A stretch of DNA of 13,933 nt from positions 1-13,933 of the forward strand of contig CALCJG010000313.1 in the NCBI GenBank assembly GCA_937967705.1, written 5' to 3'. The first letter of the stretch is position 1; every line of letters starts with the position of its first letter. The notes under the pieces are model-generated. The model was not told the origin of the DNA. It saw only the letters and a list, made by a program, of their open reading frames with translations, and ran no database searches. Shown here piece after piece: positions 7,519 through 13,730 of the stretch. A program made the position numbers and the translations under genes. Origin of the DNA: an uncultured Spirochaetia bacterium (lineage in GTDB: Bacteria; Spirochaetota; UBA4802; JAGODF01).

Positions 7519-7527
7519 AGGCATCGG

Positions 7528-7573
7528 CCCGTCTCCATGCGGTCAAACGCAGGGAGACGGGTCCCCTATTTTT
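7528..7573 (+). terminator. Intrinsic terminator after glnK
   Basis: A strong hairpin has the 9-bp arms CCCGTCTCC (7528-7536) and GGAGACGGG (7553-7561). The stem extends inward by TGCG/CGCA (7538-7541/7548-7551) around a GTCAAA loop, and the hairpin is followed by TCCCCTATTTTTT. It closes the amtB-glnK transcript before the activator gene. Confidence 0.88.
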
Positions 7574-7732
7574 TCCCATCAGAAATAAGACCTCAATATC
7601 CGGGAAGTTACCATCATGTAAAATATCCTCGATTTCACAGCCTTCCGGCCATAATTTCTGTTTACCGCCTCCTTCCCGGTTTATATTGGGATCATCCGGA
7701 AAAAAACAAGGGGAGAGGAAAAACTCCGCATC

Positions 7733-9277
7733 ATGACAACTGGTACAGCCGACAGCCCTGCCTTTTCAGACCTCCTCTTCGAGATAGGAAAGGCCATCAC
7801 CCTGAACCGGGGAATGTACGAGCTCCTGCAGGAGGTGCTGGGAATCCTTTCCCGTCATCTCCCCGTGCGCCGCGGCATGATCAGCATCTATCAGCGGGAA
7901 ACGGAGGATATCGTGGTGGACGCCTCCTTCGGCTACAGCGACGAGGAGATCGTAAAGGGGCGCTACAAGCCGGGCGAGGGAGTTACGGGATCGGTTTTCT
8001 CCACGGGATGTCCCGTGATCATACCCTCGGTCAAGGACGATCCCCGCTTCCTCAACAAGACCGGCGCCCGGGGGACCCGGAGGGAGGAGGACGTGGGTTT
8101 CATCTGCGTTCCCGTCAGGGCCGCCTCGGGGGTCATCGGCACCATTTCCCTGGACATCGACGGGGGACCCGGGTCCCCTCTGGAGTTGATCGCGGAAACC
8201 GTGACCGCCCTGGCGGTGCTCATAGCCCATGCCGTGGACGGCCGGAGGGAGATGCTGCAGCGGGAGGGGAACCTGAAGGAGGAAAACCGGCTACTGCGGC
8301 TGAAGCTCTCCCAGGCGGGACTGACCCGCAAGCTCATAGGCAACTCCATCGTCATGCGGGATCTCTACGAGAAGATATTCCTCGTGGCGGATACGGATTC
8401 CACGGTGCTCATAACCGGCGAGAGCGGCACGGGCAAGGAACTGGCGGCGGAGGAGATCCACTACAACAGCCCGCGCCGGAACGGCCCTTTCATCAAGGTC
8501 AACATCGCGGCCATACCTCCCGGGCTCATCGAGAGCGAGCTCTTCGGACACGAGAAGGGGGCCTTTACCGGCGCCCTGCGCCAGAAGAAGGGACGCTTCG
8601 AGCTGGCGGAGGGGGGAACCATCTTCCTGGACGAGATCGGCGATCTTAGCCTCCCCCTGCAGGTGCACCTGCTCCGGGTGATACAGGAGAGGCGCATCGA
8701 GCGCCTGGGCGGATCGCAGACGATCCCCCTGAACGTCCGCATCATCACCGCCACCCATCAGGACCTGGAGGCCCGGACCGCCTCCGGGGAGTTCCGGCAG
8801 GACCTCTTTTACCGTATCAACGTCTTTCCCCTGCATATGCCGTCCCTGAGGGAGCGGAGAAGCGACATTCTCCTCTTGGCCAATCACTTCCTGGAGGGCT
8901 TCAACCGGAAGATGAACCGCCGCATAACGGGGATCAGCCCCGAGGCGGCGGATCTGCTCCAGGCCTACTCCTGGCCGGGAAACGTGCGGGAACTGGAAAA
9001 CTGCCTGGAGCGGGCCGTCATCATCAGCAGGGAGGACCTCATAGAGACCTGTCACCTCCCGCCCACCCTGCAGCCGGGGGAAGCACCGGCATCCGGGGGC
9101 AGCCTCAAGGAGAGGACGGACCGCTACGTGCGGGGGATCATCGTGGAGCAGCTCAAGGAGACCGGAGGCAACATCACCAGGGCCGCCCGGGCGCTGGGAA
9201 CCACCAAACGCATCCTCACCTACAAGATCAAGAGCCTCGGGATCGATTACTCCCTCTACGAAAACCGGCCCGACTGA
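7733..9277 (+). CDS. Sigma-54-dependent activator, GAF-AAA+-Fis (NifA/NtrC class)
   Basis: This 514-aa protein is a bacterial enhancer-binding protein that remodels sigma-54 RNA polymerase. It has an N-terminal GAF sensor (about residues 20-170), a coiled linker (about 170-195) and an AAA+ domain (about 200-430). AAA+ motifs are Walker A GESGTGKE (229-236), the sigma-54 contact loop GAFTGA (276-281), Walker B GTIFLDEIG (295-303), sensor I ITATHQDL (338-345) and the WPGNVRELEN motif (414-423). A Fis-type helix-turn-helix follows (about 478-503). There is no receiver domain, so control is through ligand or protein binding to GAF, as in NifA. It lies 214 bp after glnK behind its own terminator-separated leader, so it probably regulates amtB-glnK. 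The ribosome site is weak (GGAGAGG, 14 nt away). True NifA orthology is not shown. Confidence 0.94.
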   Translation: MTTGTADSPAFSDLLFEIGKAITLNRGMYELLQEVLGILSRHLPVRRGMISIYQRETEDIVVDASFGYSDEEIVKGRYKPGEGVTGSVFSTGCPVIIPSVKDDPRFLNKTGARGTRREEDVGFICVPVRAASGVIGTISLDIDGGPGSPLELIAETVTALAVLIAHAVDGRREMLQREGNLKEENRLLRLKLSQAGLTRKLIGNSIVMRDLYEKIFLVADTDSTVLITGESGTGKELAAEEIHYNSPRRNGPFIKVNIAAIPPGLIESELFGHEKGAFTGALRQKKGRFELAEGGTIFLDEIGDLSLPLQVHLLRVIQERRIERLGGSQTIPLNVRIITATHQDLEARTASGEFRQDLFYRINVFPLHMPSLRERRSDILLLANHFLEGFNRKMNRRITGISPEAADLLQAYSWPGNVRELENCLERAVIISREDLIETCHLPPTLQPGEAPASGGSLKERTDRYVRGIIVEQLKETGGNITRAARALGTTKRILTYKIKSLGIDYSLYENRPD

Positions 9278-9296
9278 CCCGCCGGCCCCATTCTGT

Positions 9297-9325
9297 TTGA
9301 CAAAAAGCGTCAGCGATGCCATAAT
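9297..9325 (+). promoter_or_regulatory. Sigma-70 promoter of the lipoprotein gene
   Basis: TTGACA (9297-9302) and CATAAT (9320-9325) are separated by 17 bp, an 11 of 12 match to consensus. Transcription would begin near 9332, giving a leader of about 57 nt that includes a GGCGGA/TCCGCC hairpin (9343-9360) ahead of the ribosome site. Confidence 0.82.
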
Positions 9326-9388
9326 ACCTCCCGTACAGTACCGGCGGATTTTCTTCCGCCGCCCATCCCCCAGAGAGAGGAGGCCGTT

Positions 9389-9796
9389 ATGCGATCCGCT
9401 ATCCTTGTCGTCCTTGCCGCCCTCAGCGCCTGCTGCCTCACATCCGGAAACCGGGAGAGCAACTACGAGGCCGTCGAGGGCACCGCCCTCATCACGGAGG
9501 TACGCAAATCGGACTACGATCCCCTTCCCGGCAAGGTGACCTTCATGGACGTCTACTTCGATTTCATCCCAAGCGATCCCGCGGCTCCCGCCCGGTACCG
9601 CCATCCCCGGTTCAGGGACACGCATGTGCGCCTCTTCGTCAACAGCCGGGGGAACCTGCTGCAGGGATGGGTGGACGGGAAGGGAATACGCAAGGGGAAA
9701 AGATACCCCGCCCGGCGTTACGAAAAGAAGGGGGGATATGGCTCCTCGCCGCCGGTCTTCTTCGAGGTTCCCGAATTTCAGACGAAGAAACCCTGA
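9389..9796 (+). CDS. Small predicted lipoprotein, unrecognised
   Basis: This 135-aa protein starts with a short signal peptide ending in the lipobox LSAC, with the lipidated residue at Cys15 (a second Cys follows). The mature part has no membrane segment and contains a Tyr/Asp/Phe-rich stretch (VTFMDVYFDFIPSDP), suggesting a beta-rich fold. It also has a basic segment (KGIRKGKRYPARRYEKK) around residues 100-115. I do not recognise a family. AGGAGG lies 6 nt before the ATG. The kinase-like gene begins 43 bp downstream on the same strand, so the two are probably one operon driven by the promoter at 9297. Expected location is the periplasmic side of the inner or outer membrane; function is unknown. 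Confidence 0.78.
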   Translation: MRSAILVVLAALSACCLTSGNRESNYEAVEGTALITEVRKSDYDPLPGKVTFMDVYFDFIPSDPAAPARYRHPRFRDTHVRLFVNSRGNLLQGWVDGKGIRKGKRYPARRYEKKGGYGSSPPVFFEVPEFQTKKP

Positions 9797-9839
9797 GGCC
9801 TGAAGCCGGAGGGTAAACCCGAACACCAGGAGGCCGCCC

Positions 9840-11192
9840 ATGTTTCCCTCTTCGGACATCATCGCCGCCGCTGTCTATGCGGCGCTCTTTCTCCTCCTCT
9901 TCGCCCTGGGAGAGATCATACACAGGACCGTTCCCCATTACACGGAGCTCTCGCGCAAGTTCGTCCATTTCAGCGGGGGGATGGCGGCCCTCTCCTTCCC
10001 CTTCTTCCTCCAGTCCCACTGGACCGTCCTCCTGCTGACGGTCAGCTTTGGGCTGATCCTCTTTACCACGAAGCGGCTGGGGCTTTTGCAGTCCATTCAC
10101 GGCATCGACCGGGTTTCCCATGGGGGCATCTACTTCCCGGTTTCCATCTATCTCGTCTTCCTGCTCTCCGGGGGACAGGCGCATCTCTACTTCATCGCCA
10201 TCCTGGTAATGGCCGTATCCGACGCCCTGGCCGCCCTCATCGGCGGGCGCTACGGATCGGTCAAATACGACGTGGAGGGCAATCTCAAGAGCCTGGAAGG
10301 GTCCACGGTCTTCTTCTTCGTTACGTTTCTCTGCGTCCACATCCCCCTGCTTTTGATGACCGAAACGGATCGCGCCAACTCCGTCCTCATCGCCCTGGTC
10401 ATCGCCCTCCTGGTGACCGGCTTCGAGGCGATCTCCCTGGCGGGCAGCGACAACATCTTCATCCCCCTGGGGACCTATTTCATCCTCAGCAAGATGACCC
10501 GATATCCCCTGGACAACAGCATCCTGCAGGTGGAGATACTTCTCCTGATCATACTCATCGCCCTCTTCCTCTTCCGCATACCCGGGTTTCTCCGAACCAG
10601 CGGCCTGATCGGGATCATACTGCTGAACTACGCCTCCTGGAGCCTCTGCGACTTTACCTACTTCCTGCCGCTGCTCCTGGCGCAGATCCTCTACTGCGCC
10701 CTCCTCTGGGTGCGGCTCTACGTCAGGGACGGGGGTGATGTCCCGGCATACCAGATACGGGTGCTCCTCTACACGGGACTCATGCCCGCCGCGCTCATCC
10801 TGGCCGCCAACGCCCTGGGCAGTTACGCCCTCTTCTACCGGCCCTACCTGGCGGGCATCGCGATTCAGATCGCCGTCATCCTCTGGCCCCACGGGCGCGC
10901 CGCCTTCCCCGCGCTGGGCCGCCTCCCCCGCCCGGCCGCCTCGGTTCTCACCTGGCTGACCGCCGCCGGGATAACCGCCGCCGTCCCGGCCCTGCTCTAC
11001 AGCCCCCGGTCCCCGGGGGAAAGCCTGGCGCTCCTGCTCGCCTCCTCGGGGGCGGGATATCTCGTCTTCTGCGGACTGATGCGGGTTTTCTACAAGCGGG
11101 AGGACGCGCTCTCGCTGCACCGTCTCCGCCTGGGGGCCTCGGGAGCGGGAGTTTGCGTTGCGCTGCTGGGGGAAATCTGGCTTCTGCGTTAA
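9840..11192 (+). CDS. Polyprenol/phytol/diacylglycerol kinase-family membrane protein with long C-terminal extension
   Basis: This 450-aa polytopic membrane protein has an N-terminal half (about residues 1-220) that matches the Sec59/VTE5 family of CTP-dependent isoprenol kinases and related cytidylyltransferase-like enzymes. Visible motifs are ELSRKFVHFSGG (36-47), GGIYFP (95-100), the acidic SDALAALIGGRYG (127-139), KSLEGS (150-155) and FEAISLAGSDNIFIP (195-209). Such enzymes phosphorylate lipid alcohols at the cytoplasmic membrane face. The C-terminal half (about 225-450) adds roughly seven further hydrophobic segments that I cannot assign; typical members end near 220-250 residues. AGGAGG lies 6 nt before the ATG. 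The family is well supported; the substrate is not determinable. Confidence 0.82.
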   Translation: MFPSSDIIAAAVYAALFLLLFALGEIIHRTVPHYTELSRKFVHFSGGMAALSFPFFLQSHWTVLLLTVSFGLILFTTKRLGLLQSIHGIDRVSHGGIYFPVSIYLVFLLSGGQAHLYFIAILVMAVSDALAALIGGRYGSVKYDVEGNLKSLEGSTVFFFVTFLCVHIPLLLMTETDRANSVLIALVIALLVTGFEAISLAGSDNIFIPLGTYFILSKMTRYPLDNSILQVEILLLIILIALFLFRIPGFLRTSGLIGIILLNYASWSLCDFTYFLPLLLAQILYCALLWVRLYVRDGGDVPAYQIRVLLYTGLMPAALILAANALGSYALFYRPYLAGIAIQIAVILWPHGRAAFPALGRLPRPAASVLTWLTAAGITAAVPALLYSPRSPGESLALLLASSGAGYLVFCGLMRVFYKREDALSLHRLRLGASGAGVCVALLGEIWLLR

Positions 11193-11249
11193 AGGGGGGC
11201 TTTATTCTCCCCTGGGCGGGGGGCTTGTTCCTGGGGAGGAACTTCTTTT

Positions 11250-11283
11250 GAAGGAGGGGTTTTTCGGCGAAAACCCCTCCTTC
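11250..11283. repeat. Perfect 14-bp-stem hairpin downstream of the kinase-like gene
   Basis: GAAGGAGGGGTTTT (11250-11263) and AAAACCCCTCCTTC (11270-11283) are perfect complements around a 6-nt loop. It lies 57 bp past the stop codon of the kinase-like gene. A T-run does not follow on either strand, so classic intrinsic termination is doubtful; it may instead protect the 3' end or be part of a dispersed repeat. Confidence 0.65.
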
Positions 11284-11320
11284 ACCTCCCCGCGCCCTCC
11301 TCAATCGCCGGAGCGGCTGG

Positions 11321-11396
11321 CGCCCATAACTCTGCTCATCCGCTTCGCGGAGTTCGCTTCAAACAGATGGGCGGTCGGTATCCGCCTTCGGCGGAT
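11321..11396. repeat. REP-like structured element (two adjoining hairpins)
   Basis: An outer stem CGCCCAT (11321-11327) pairs with ATGGGCG (11367-11373). Inside it AACTC (11328-11332) pairs with GAGTT (11350-11354), giving a bulged, branched fold. Immediately after comes the perfect hairpin ATCCGCCTTCGGCGGAT (11380-11396). This architecture and position, outside genes at a composition boundary, resemble dispersed palindromic or MITE-type repeats. Only one copy lies in the window, so repetitiveness is inferred. Confidence 0.5.
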
Positions 11397-11873
11397 GGTT
11401 TTGGGGTCGGGTTGCTGTTGTTGATTCCTGCATAATTTGCATTCTTCACTGTCAGGCGAATACCGTCACTGTACATTTATATTTTTATTTTCCCTGCTGT
11501 CTGGTGAAAACCATCACAATGCCCAATCCCATTACCCGACTACACTATCCGGTATTACTCATAGCAGATGGTTTCATCATCAGGATGACAGAGCTTCTTT
11601 CCTCTCCGATATAGCATTATACCTGAGCCATACTTAGCTTTATCATTCAATAGATAAACTAAGCTCTGATAGATATATATTTTATGCCGCTTCAATCAAA
11701 TCGGGGATTTTTTGCCCCGAAATTAAGCGGGTATTGCCTCACGTAATTTTATAAACCAAGGAAATCACCATCCCTTCCCTGTAAGTTCCTCGACAGAATA
11801 CCTCTGCGGGAAGTACAACCCTCTGGGGCAGAAAACCTCTTTTGGGAGGGCCTTCGAATTCCTGGAAGATCGG

Positions 11874-12212
11874 CTATTTCCCTTTGGGAGCTTTTGAAGC
11901 AGCCAGACAATCAGATTCGCATTTTCTCACGACCTTTTCACACTTTTCTTTATCCGATTGAATTTTCGCTTTCCTCATGCAAGCCATACCGGTCCTTGGG
12001 CATGCCTCTACGCATGCTATGCATTTTTTCGGAATCTCTTGACACTTATCTTTATCTGATTTAAATTTCGCTTTATCAATGCAAGCCATACTCGTTTTTT
12101 CGCATTTCTTTACGGATGCCTGGTCTTTTTCACCCTTTTGCTCTGCATCAACAGACGACATGAACATTGCTGCTGTCAGTACAGCAACCATAACCATTAC
12201 TAACTTCTTCAT
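11874..12212 (-). CDS. Secreted Cys-rich protein with two 34-residue repeats
   Basis: This 112-aa protein has a clear signal peptide (residues 1-23, MKKLVMVMVAVLTAAMFMSS then VDA). The mature part is highly charged and contains ten cysteines. They follow a regular plan used twice: C-x6-C-x12-C-x6-C-x2-C, a three-residue spacer, then C-x6-C-x12-C-x6-C-x3-C. Equivalent Cys residues are 34 residues (102 bp) apart, and the DNA of the two units is visibly similar. Lys/Asp/Glu-rich spacers suggest helices, so each unit could be a disulfide-linked helical hairpin or a metal-binding bundle. I do not recognise a family; it does not show the spacing I would expect of DUF326 copper-storage proteins. GGAGGG lies 5 nt before the ATG. 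Confidence 0.8.
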   Translation of the reverse strand: MKKLVMVMVAVLTAAMFMSSVDAEQKGEKDQASVKKCEKTSMACIDKAKFKSDKDKCQEIPKKCIACVEACPRTGMACMRKAKIQSDKEKCEKVVRKCESDCLAASKAPKGK

Positions 12213-12332
12213 GTAAGCCCTCCGGTAAATTTATGTACTGATACTGCTGTCCCATAGAATGTAGGGAAAAGACAAAACTTTGCTCCGAAATGGGTGGCAG
12301 GTTTCACCGGAATATGCACAGGTCATACATAG

Positions 12333-12366
12333 TGGCCCCGGGCATTCGTCCCGGGGCCAAGGTTTT
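12333..12366 (+). terminator. Intrinsic terminator in the plus direction, opposite to flanking genes
   Basis: TGGCCCCGGG (12333-12342) and CCCGGGGCCA (12350-12359) form a perfect 10-bp G+C stem with a 7-nt loop, followed by AGGTTTTTATT on the plus strand. Read on the minus strand, the direction of both neighbouring genes, there is no T-run (ACTATGTATG follows). The signal therefore appears to end a plus-strand transcript in the 185-bp gap between the ankyrin and Cys-rich genes. Confidence 0.6.
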
Positions 12367-12397
12367 TATTGCCCGCCGATTCGCCGCTCCAGATCTC

Positions 12398-12934
12398 TTA
12401 TTGTTTTGCGCCAGCTTTCCTGAGCATATCAACCAGGTCATCGCGGCCCTTCGACGTTGCATACGACAGAGCCGTTTGCCCGCGATTGTTTTTGGCATTG
12501 ACGTCGGCGCCCTTTCTAATGAGCAGATTTACGCTATTGCCATCGCCTCTCGCTACCGCATACATCAGACCCGTCTTGCCGTCTTTGTCCTTCGCGTTGA
12601 CGTCGGCGCCCTTTCTAATGAGCAGTTGAACAACTTTCCAGTGCCCCTGATTGCACGCTAACATCAAAGAAGTCAATTTAGAGATGTCCCGGGCATTGAC
12701 ATCGGCGCCTTTACTGATGAGAAGTTGTGCCACTTCAAGGTGGCCCTTCACAGAGGCCCACATCAGGGGTGACCGGCCGTCTTTGTCTTTTCCGTTGATT
12801 TTGGCGCCGCTGTTCAAAGATTTTTCTACTGCGGGTTTATTGCCGTTTTTGGATGCTTTAATTAAATCTTCATTCGCACCGGCATAGACAGCCAGCGGAA
12901 AAATGAGTACCAGAATGAAAGTTAATTTTTGCAT
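12398..12934 (-). CDS. Exported ankyrin-repeat protein
   Basis: This 178-aa protein has an N-terminal signal peptide (about residues 1-20, MQKLTFILVLIFPLAVYAGA) followed almost entirely by about five 33-residue ankyrin repeats. Examples are SPLMWASVKGHLEVAQLLIS, then KGADVNARD; SLMLACNQGHWKVVQLLIRK; and GLMYAVARGDGNSVNLLIRK. The first and last units act as caps. It would be a periplasmic or secreted protein-binding scaffold; no catalytic domain is present. AGGAGG lies 4 nt before the ATG. A possible promoter is TTGACT (12987-12982) with TGTGAT (12965-12960), 16 bp apart. Repeats 3 and 4 contain an identical 29-bp stretch 99 bp apart, a sign of recent duplication or conversion. The partner is unknown. 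Confidence 0.88.
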   Translation of the reverse strand: MQKLTFILVLIFPLAVYAGANEDLIKASKNGNKPAVEKSLNSGAKINGKDKDGRSPLMWASVKGHLEVAQLLISKGADVNARDISKLTSLMLACNQGHWKVVQLLIRKGADVNAKDKDGKTGLMYAVARGDGNSVNLLIRKGADVNAKNNRGQTALSYATSKGRDDLVDMLRKAGAKQ

Positions 12935-13261
12935 AATTCCTCCTGATTAAATTGAGCTAATCACACAAGCTCAGACCGGGAAGTCAAGCATTTTACCGGG
13001 GCATTTGGATGGGTTAATTTTCAGGATCAATTTCCCGTTTCGATTAACTTCCCGCCGTCGTCAGAAGAGTGCATGCCGGGTTGAGTGTTTTCCCGGCCAC
13101 CGTACAATAGTTGCAATTCTGGATCTTGTCAGTGCTTTTTTACCCATGAAATTTTACAGAGTCACGTTGTCGGCAATTCTTTCACTGCATTTAACGGGAT
13201 TTACACCAAACTTTATATTTGCTGTAAAACCTGTATTACCAGAAGTCTTTTTTTACGAATT
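12935..13261. other. Gene-free A+T-rich gap
   Basis: Apart from the probable ankyrin-gene promoter near 12960-12987, I see no supported feature. A plus-strand frame of 105 codons (13005-13322) overlaps the decayed gene to the right, lacks a ribosome site and has a Phe/Leu-rich composition expected of antisense A+T-rich DNA. Downstream of the stop at 13262 the minus-strand frame of the decayed gene stays mostly open apart from two further stops, which may be eroded coding sequence. Confidence 0.4.
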
Positions 13262-13546
13262 TTATTTTATTGCCATTTTTTTTGTATTAGTGCTTCCCCA
13301 TGCCTTAGTCCTGGTCCAGTAGTCACCCTCTTTTAATTCATCCTGCCAATAACCTTCAAAATCAGTAACGGCCGCCATTTTCATTTCCACATCTTTATTA
13401 TAAGATTTGCATTTTTTTATACCATCAGCCCAGGTCACGTTTCCCACAACTATATTCATAGTGCCATAGCCCGTCTACGCTATCACTATTCCACAAGTCA
13501 GCACAACTACTGCCGCCATTATCGATAATACTGCTTTCCTTTTATT
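13262..13546 (-). pseudogene. Decayed secreted-protein gene (premature TAG at the signal-peptide junction)
   Basis: In one frame the minus strand encodes a signal-peptide-like stretch (KRKAVLSIMAAVVVLTCGIV then IA, from 13543), an in-frame TAG at 13477-13475, then TGYGT and a 65-codon segment beginning at an internal ATG (13459). That segment reads MNIVVGNVTWADGIKKCKSY and later GYWQDELKEGDYWTRTKAWG. The TW-x-DGIKKC and YWTRT pieces loosely recall DUF1566/Lcl-type domains, but this is weak. The stop lies where cleavage after VIA would be expected, and CAG to TAG would explain it. No start codon precedes the basic KRK; loss of one G from ATGAAAAGG would explain that too. Alternatives are a short real gene starting at 13459, or assembly error. 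Confidence 0.5.
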
Positions 13547-13575
13547 TTCCCCTTTTTAATTTTTTGGTTTAGATT

Positions 13576-13671
13576 CTATTTTTTAACAACACGGCGAAGA
13601 GAGTATTTATCGTTATCAGGTGCAGAACCCGCATGTTGCTTACCAGTTTTAGAAGTGCCGTCCAAAGGCAA
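13576..13671 (-). other. Possible coding remnant of about 31 codons
   Basis: Between the terminator at 13674-13713 and the decayed gene, one minus-strand frame reads PLDGTSKTGKQHAGSAPD, then NDKYSLRRVVKK and a TAG stop (13578-13576). The composition looks protein-like rather than random, but the frame begins only at a TTG, has no ribosome site and lies right behind a terminator. It may be the 3' remnant of an eroded gene. It is reported as a low-confidence observation. Confidence 0.2.
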
Positions 13672-13673
13672 TT

Positions 13674-13713
13674 AAAAACAATCCCGATTACTTAATTCTA
13701 AATGCAATCGGGA
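13674..13713 (-). terminator. Intrinsic terminator of the right-edge gene
   Basis: On the minus strand, TCCCGATT (13713-13706) pairs with AATCGGGA (13689-13682) and is followed by TTGTTTTTAATT. It lies 17 bp past the stop codon of the partial gene at the window edge, in the correct orientation. Confidence 0.75.
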
Positions 13714-13730
13714 CATAAAAAAGATCCTTT

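Larger units (their letters stand above)
11193..11873. other. Long gene-free region with structured repeats and a composition shift
   Basis: No credible gene is visible in these 681 bp; the short open frames lack ribosome sites and recognisable content. The left part (to about 11420) is G+C-rich with several hairpins, listed separately. The right part is A+T-rich and carries three loosely similar segments starting at 11449, 11497 and 11545 (48-bp period; the first two share 17 of 21 bases). It also has a hairpin at 11633-11663 (CTTAG-C-TTTATC against GATAAA-CTAAG) and another at 11701-11720 (TCGGGG against CCCCGA). The region marks the passage from the G+C-rich core to an A+T-richer segment. 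Confidence 0.6.

Noticed and set aside
5836..7524. Open frame of 562 codons antisense to amtB-glnK
   Set aside because: It is a shadow of G+C-rich third positions in two unmistakable genes; composition is Asp/Gly/Glu/Arg-rich with no family resemblance and no ribosome site.
8291..9862. Open frame of 523 codons antisense to the activator and lipoprotein genes
   Set aside because: It overlaps the conserved AAA+ coding region and spans unrelated genes; an artefact of codon bias.
9639..11120. Open frame of 493 codons antisense to the kinase-like gene
   Set aside because: It is highly charged, low-complexity sequence (Glu/Gly/Asp/Gln) as expected from the complement of a Leu/Ile/Phe-rich membrane protein gene.
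11250..11283. Calling the 14-bp hairpin an intrinsic terminator
   Set aside because: There is no T-run after the stem on either strand; listed as a repeat instead.
11449..11565. CRISPR array
   Set aside because: The repeated segments are too degenerate and too few, with no conserved direct repeat and no cas genes.
12290..12661. Plus-strand frame of 123 codons over the ankyrin gene
   Set aside because: It is antisense to clear ankyrin repeats; its internal repetition merely mirrors them.
13005..13322. Plus-strand frame of 105 codons at the right end
   Set aside because: It has no ribosome site, hydrophobic Phe/Leu-rich antisense composition, and overlaps the decayed minus-strand gene.
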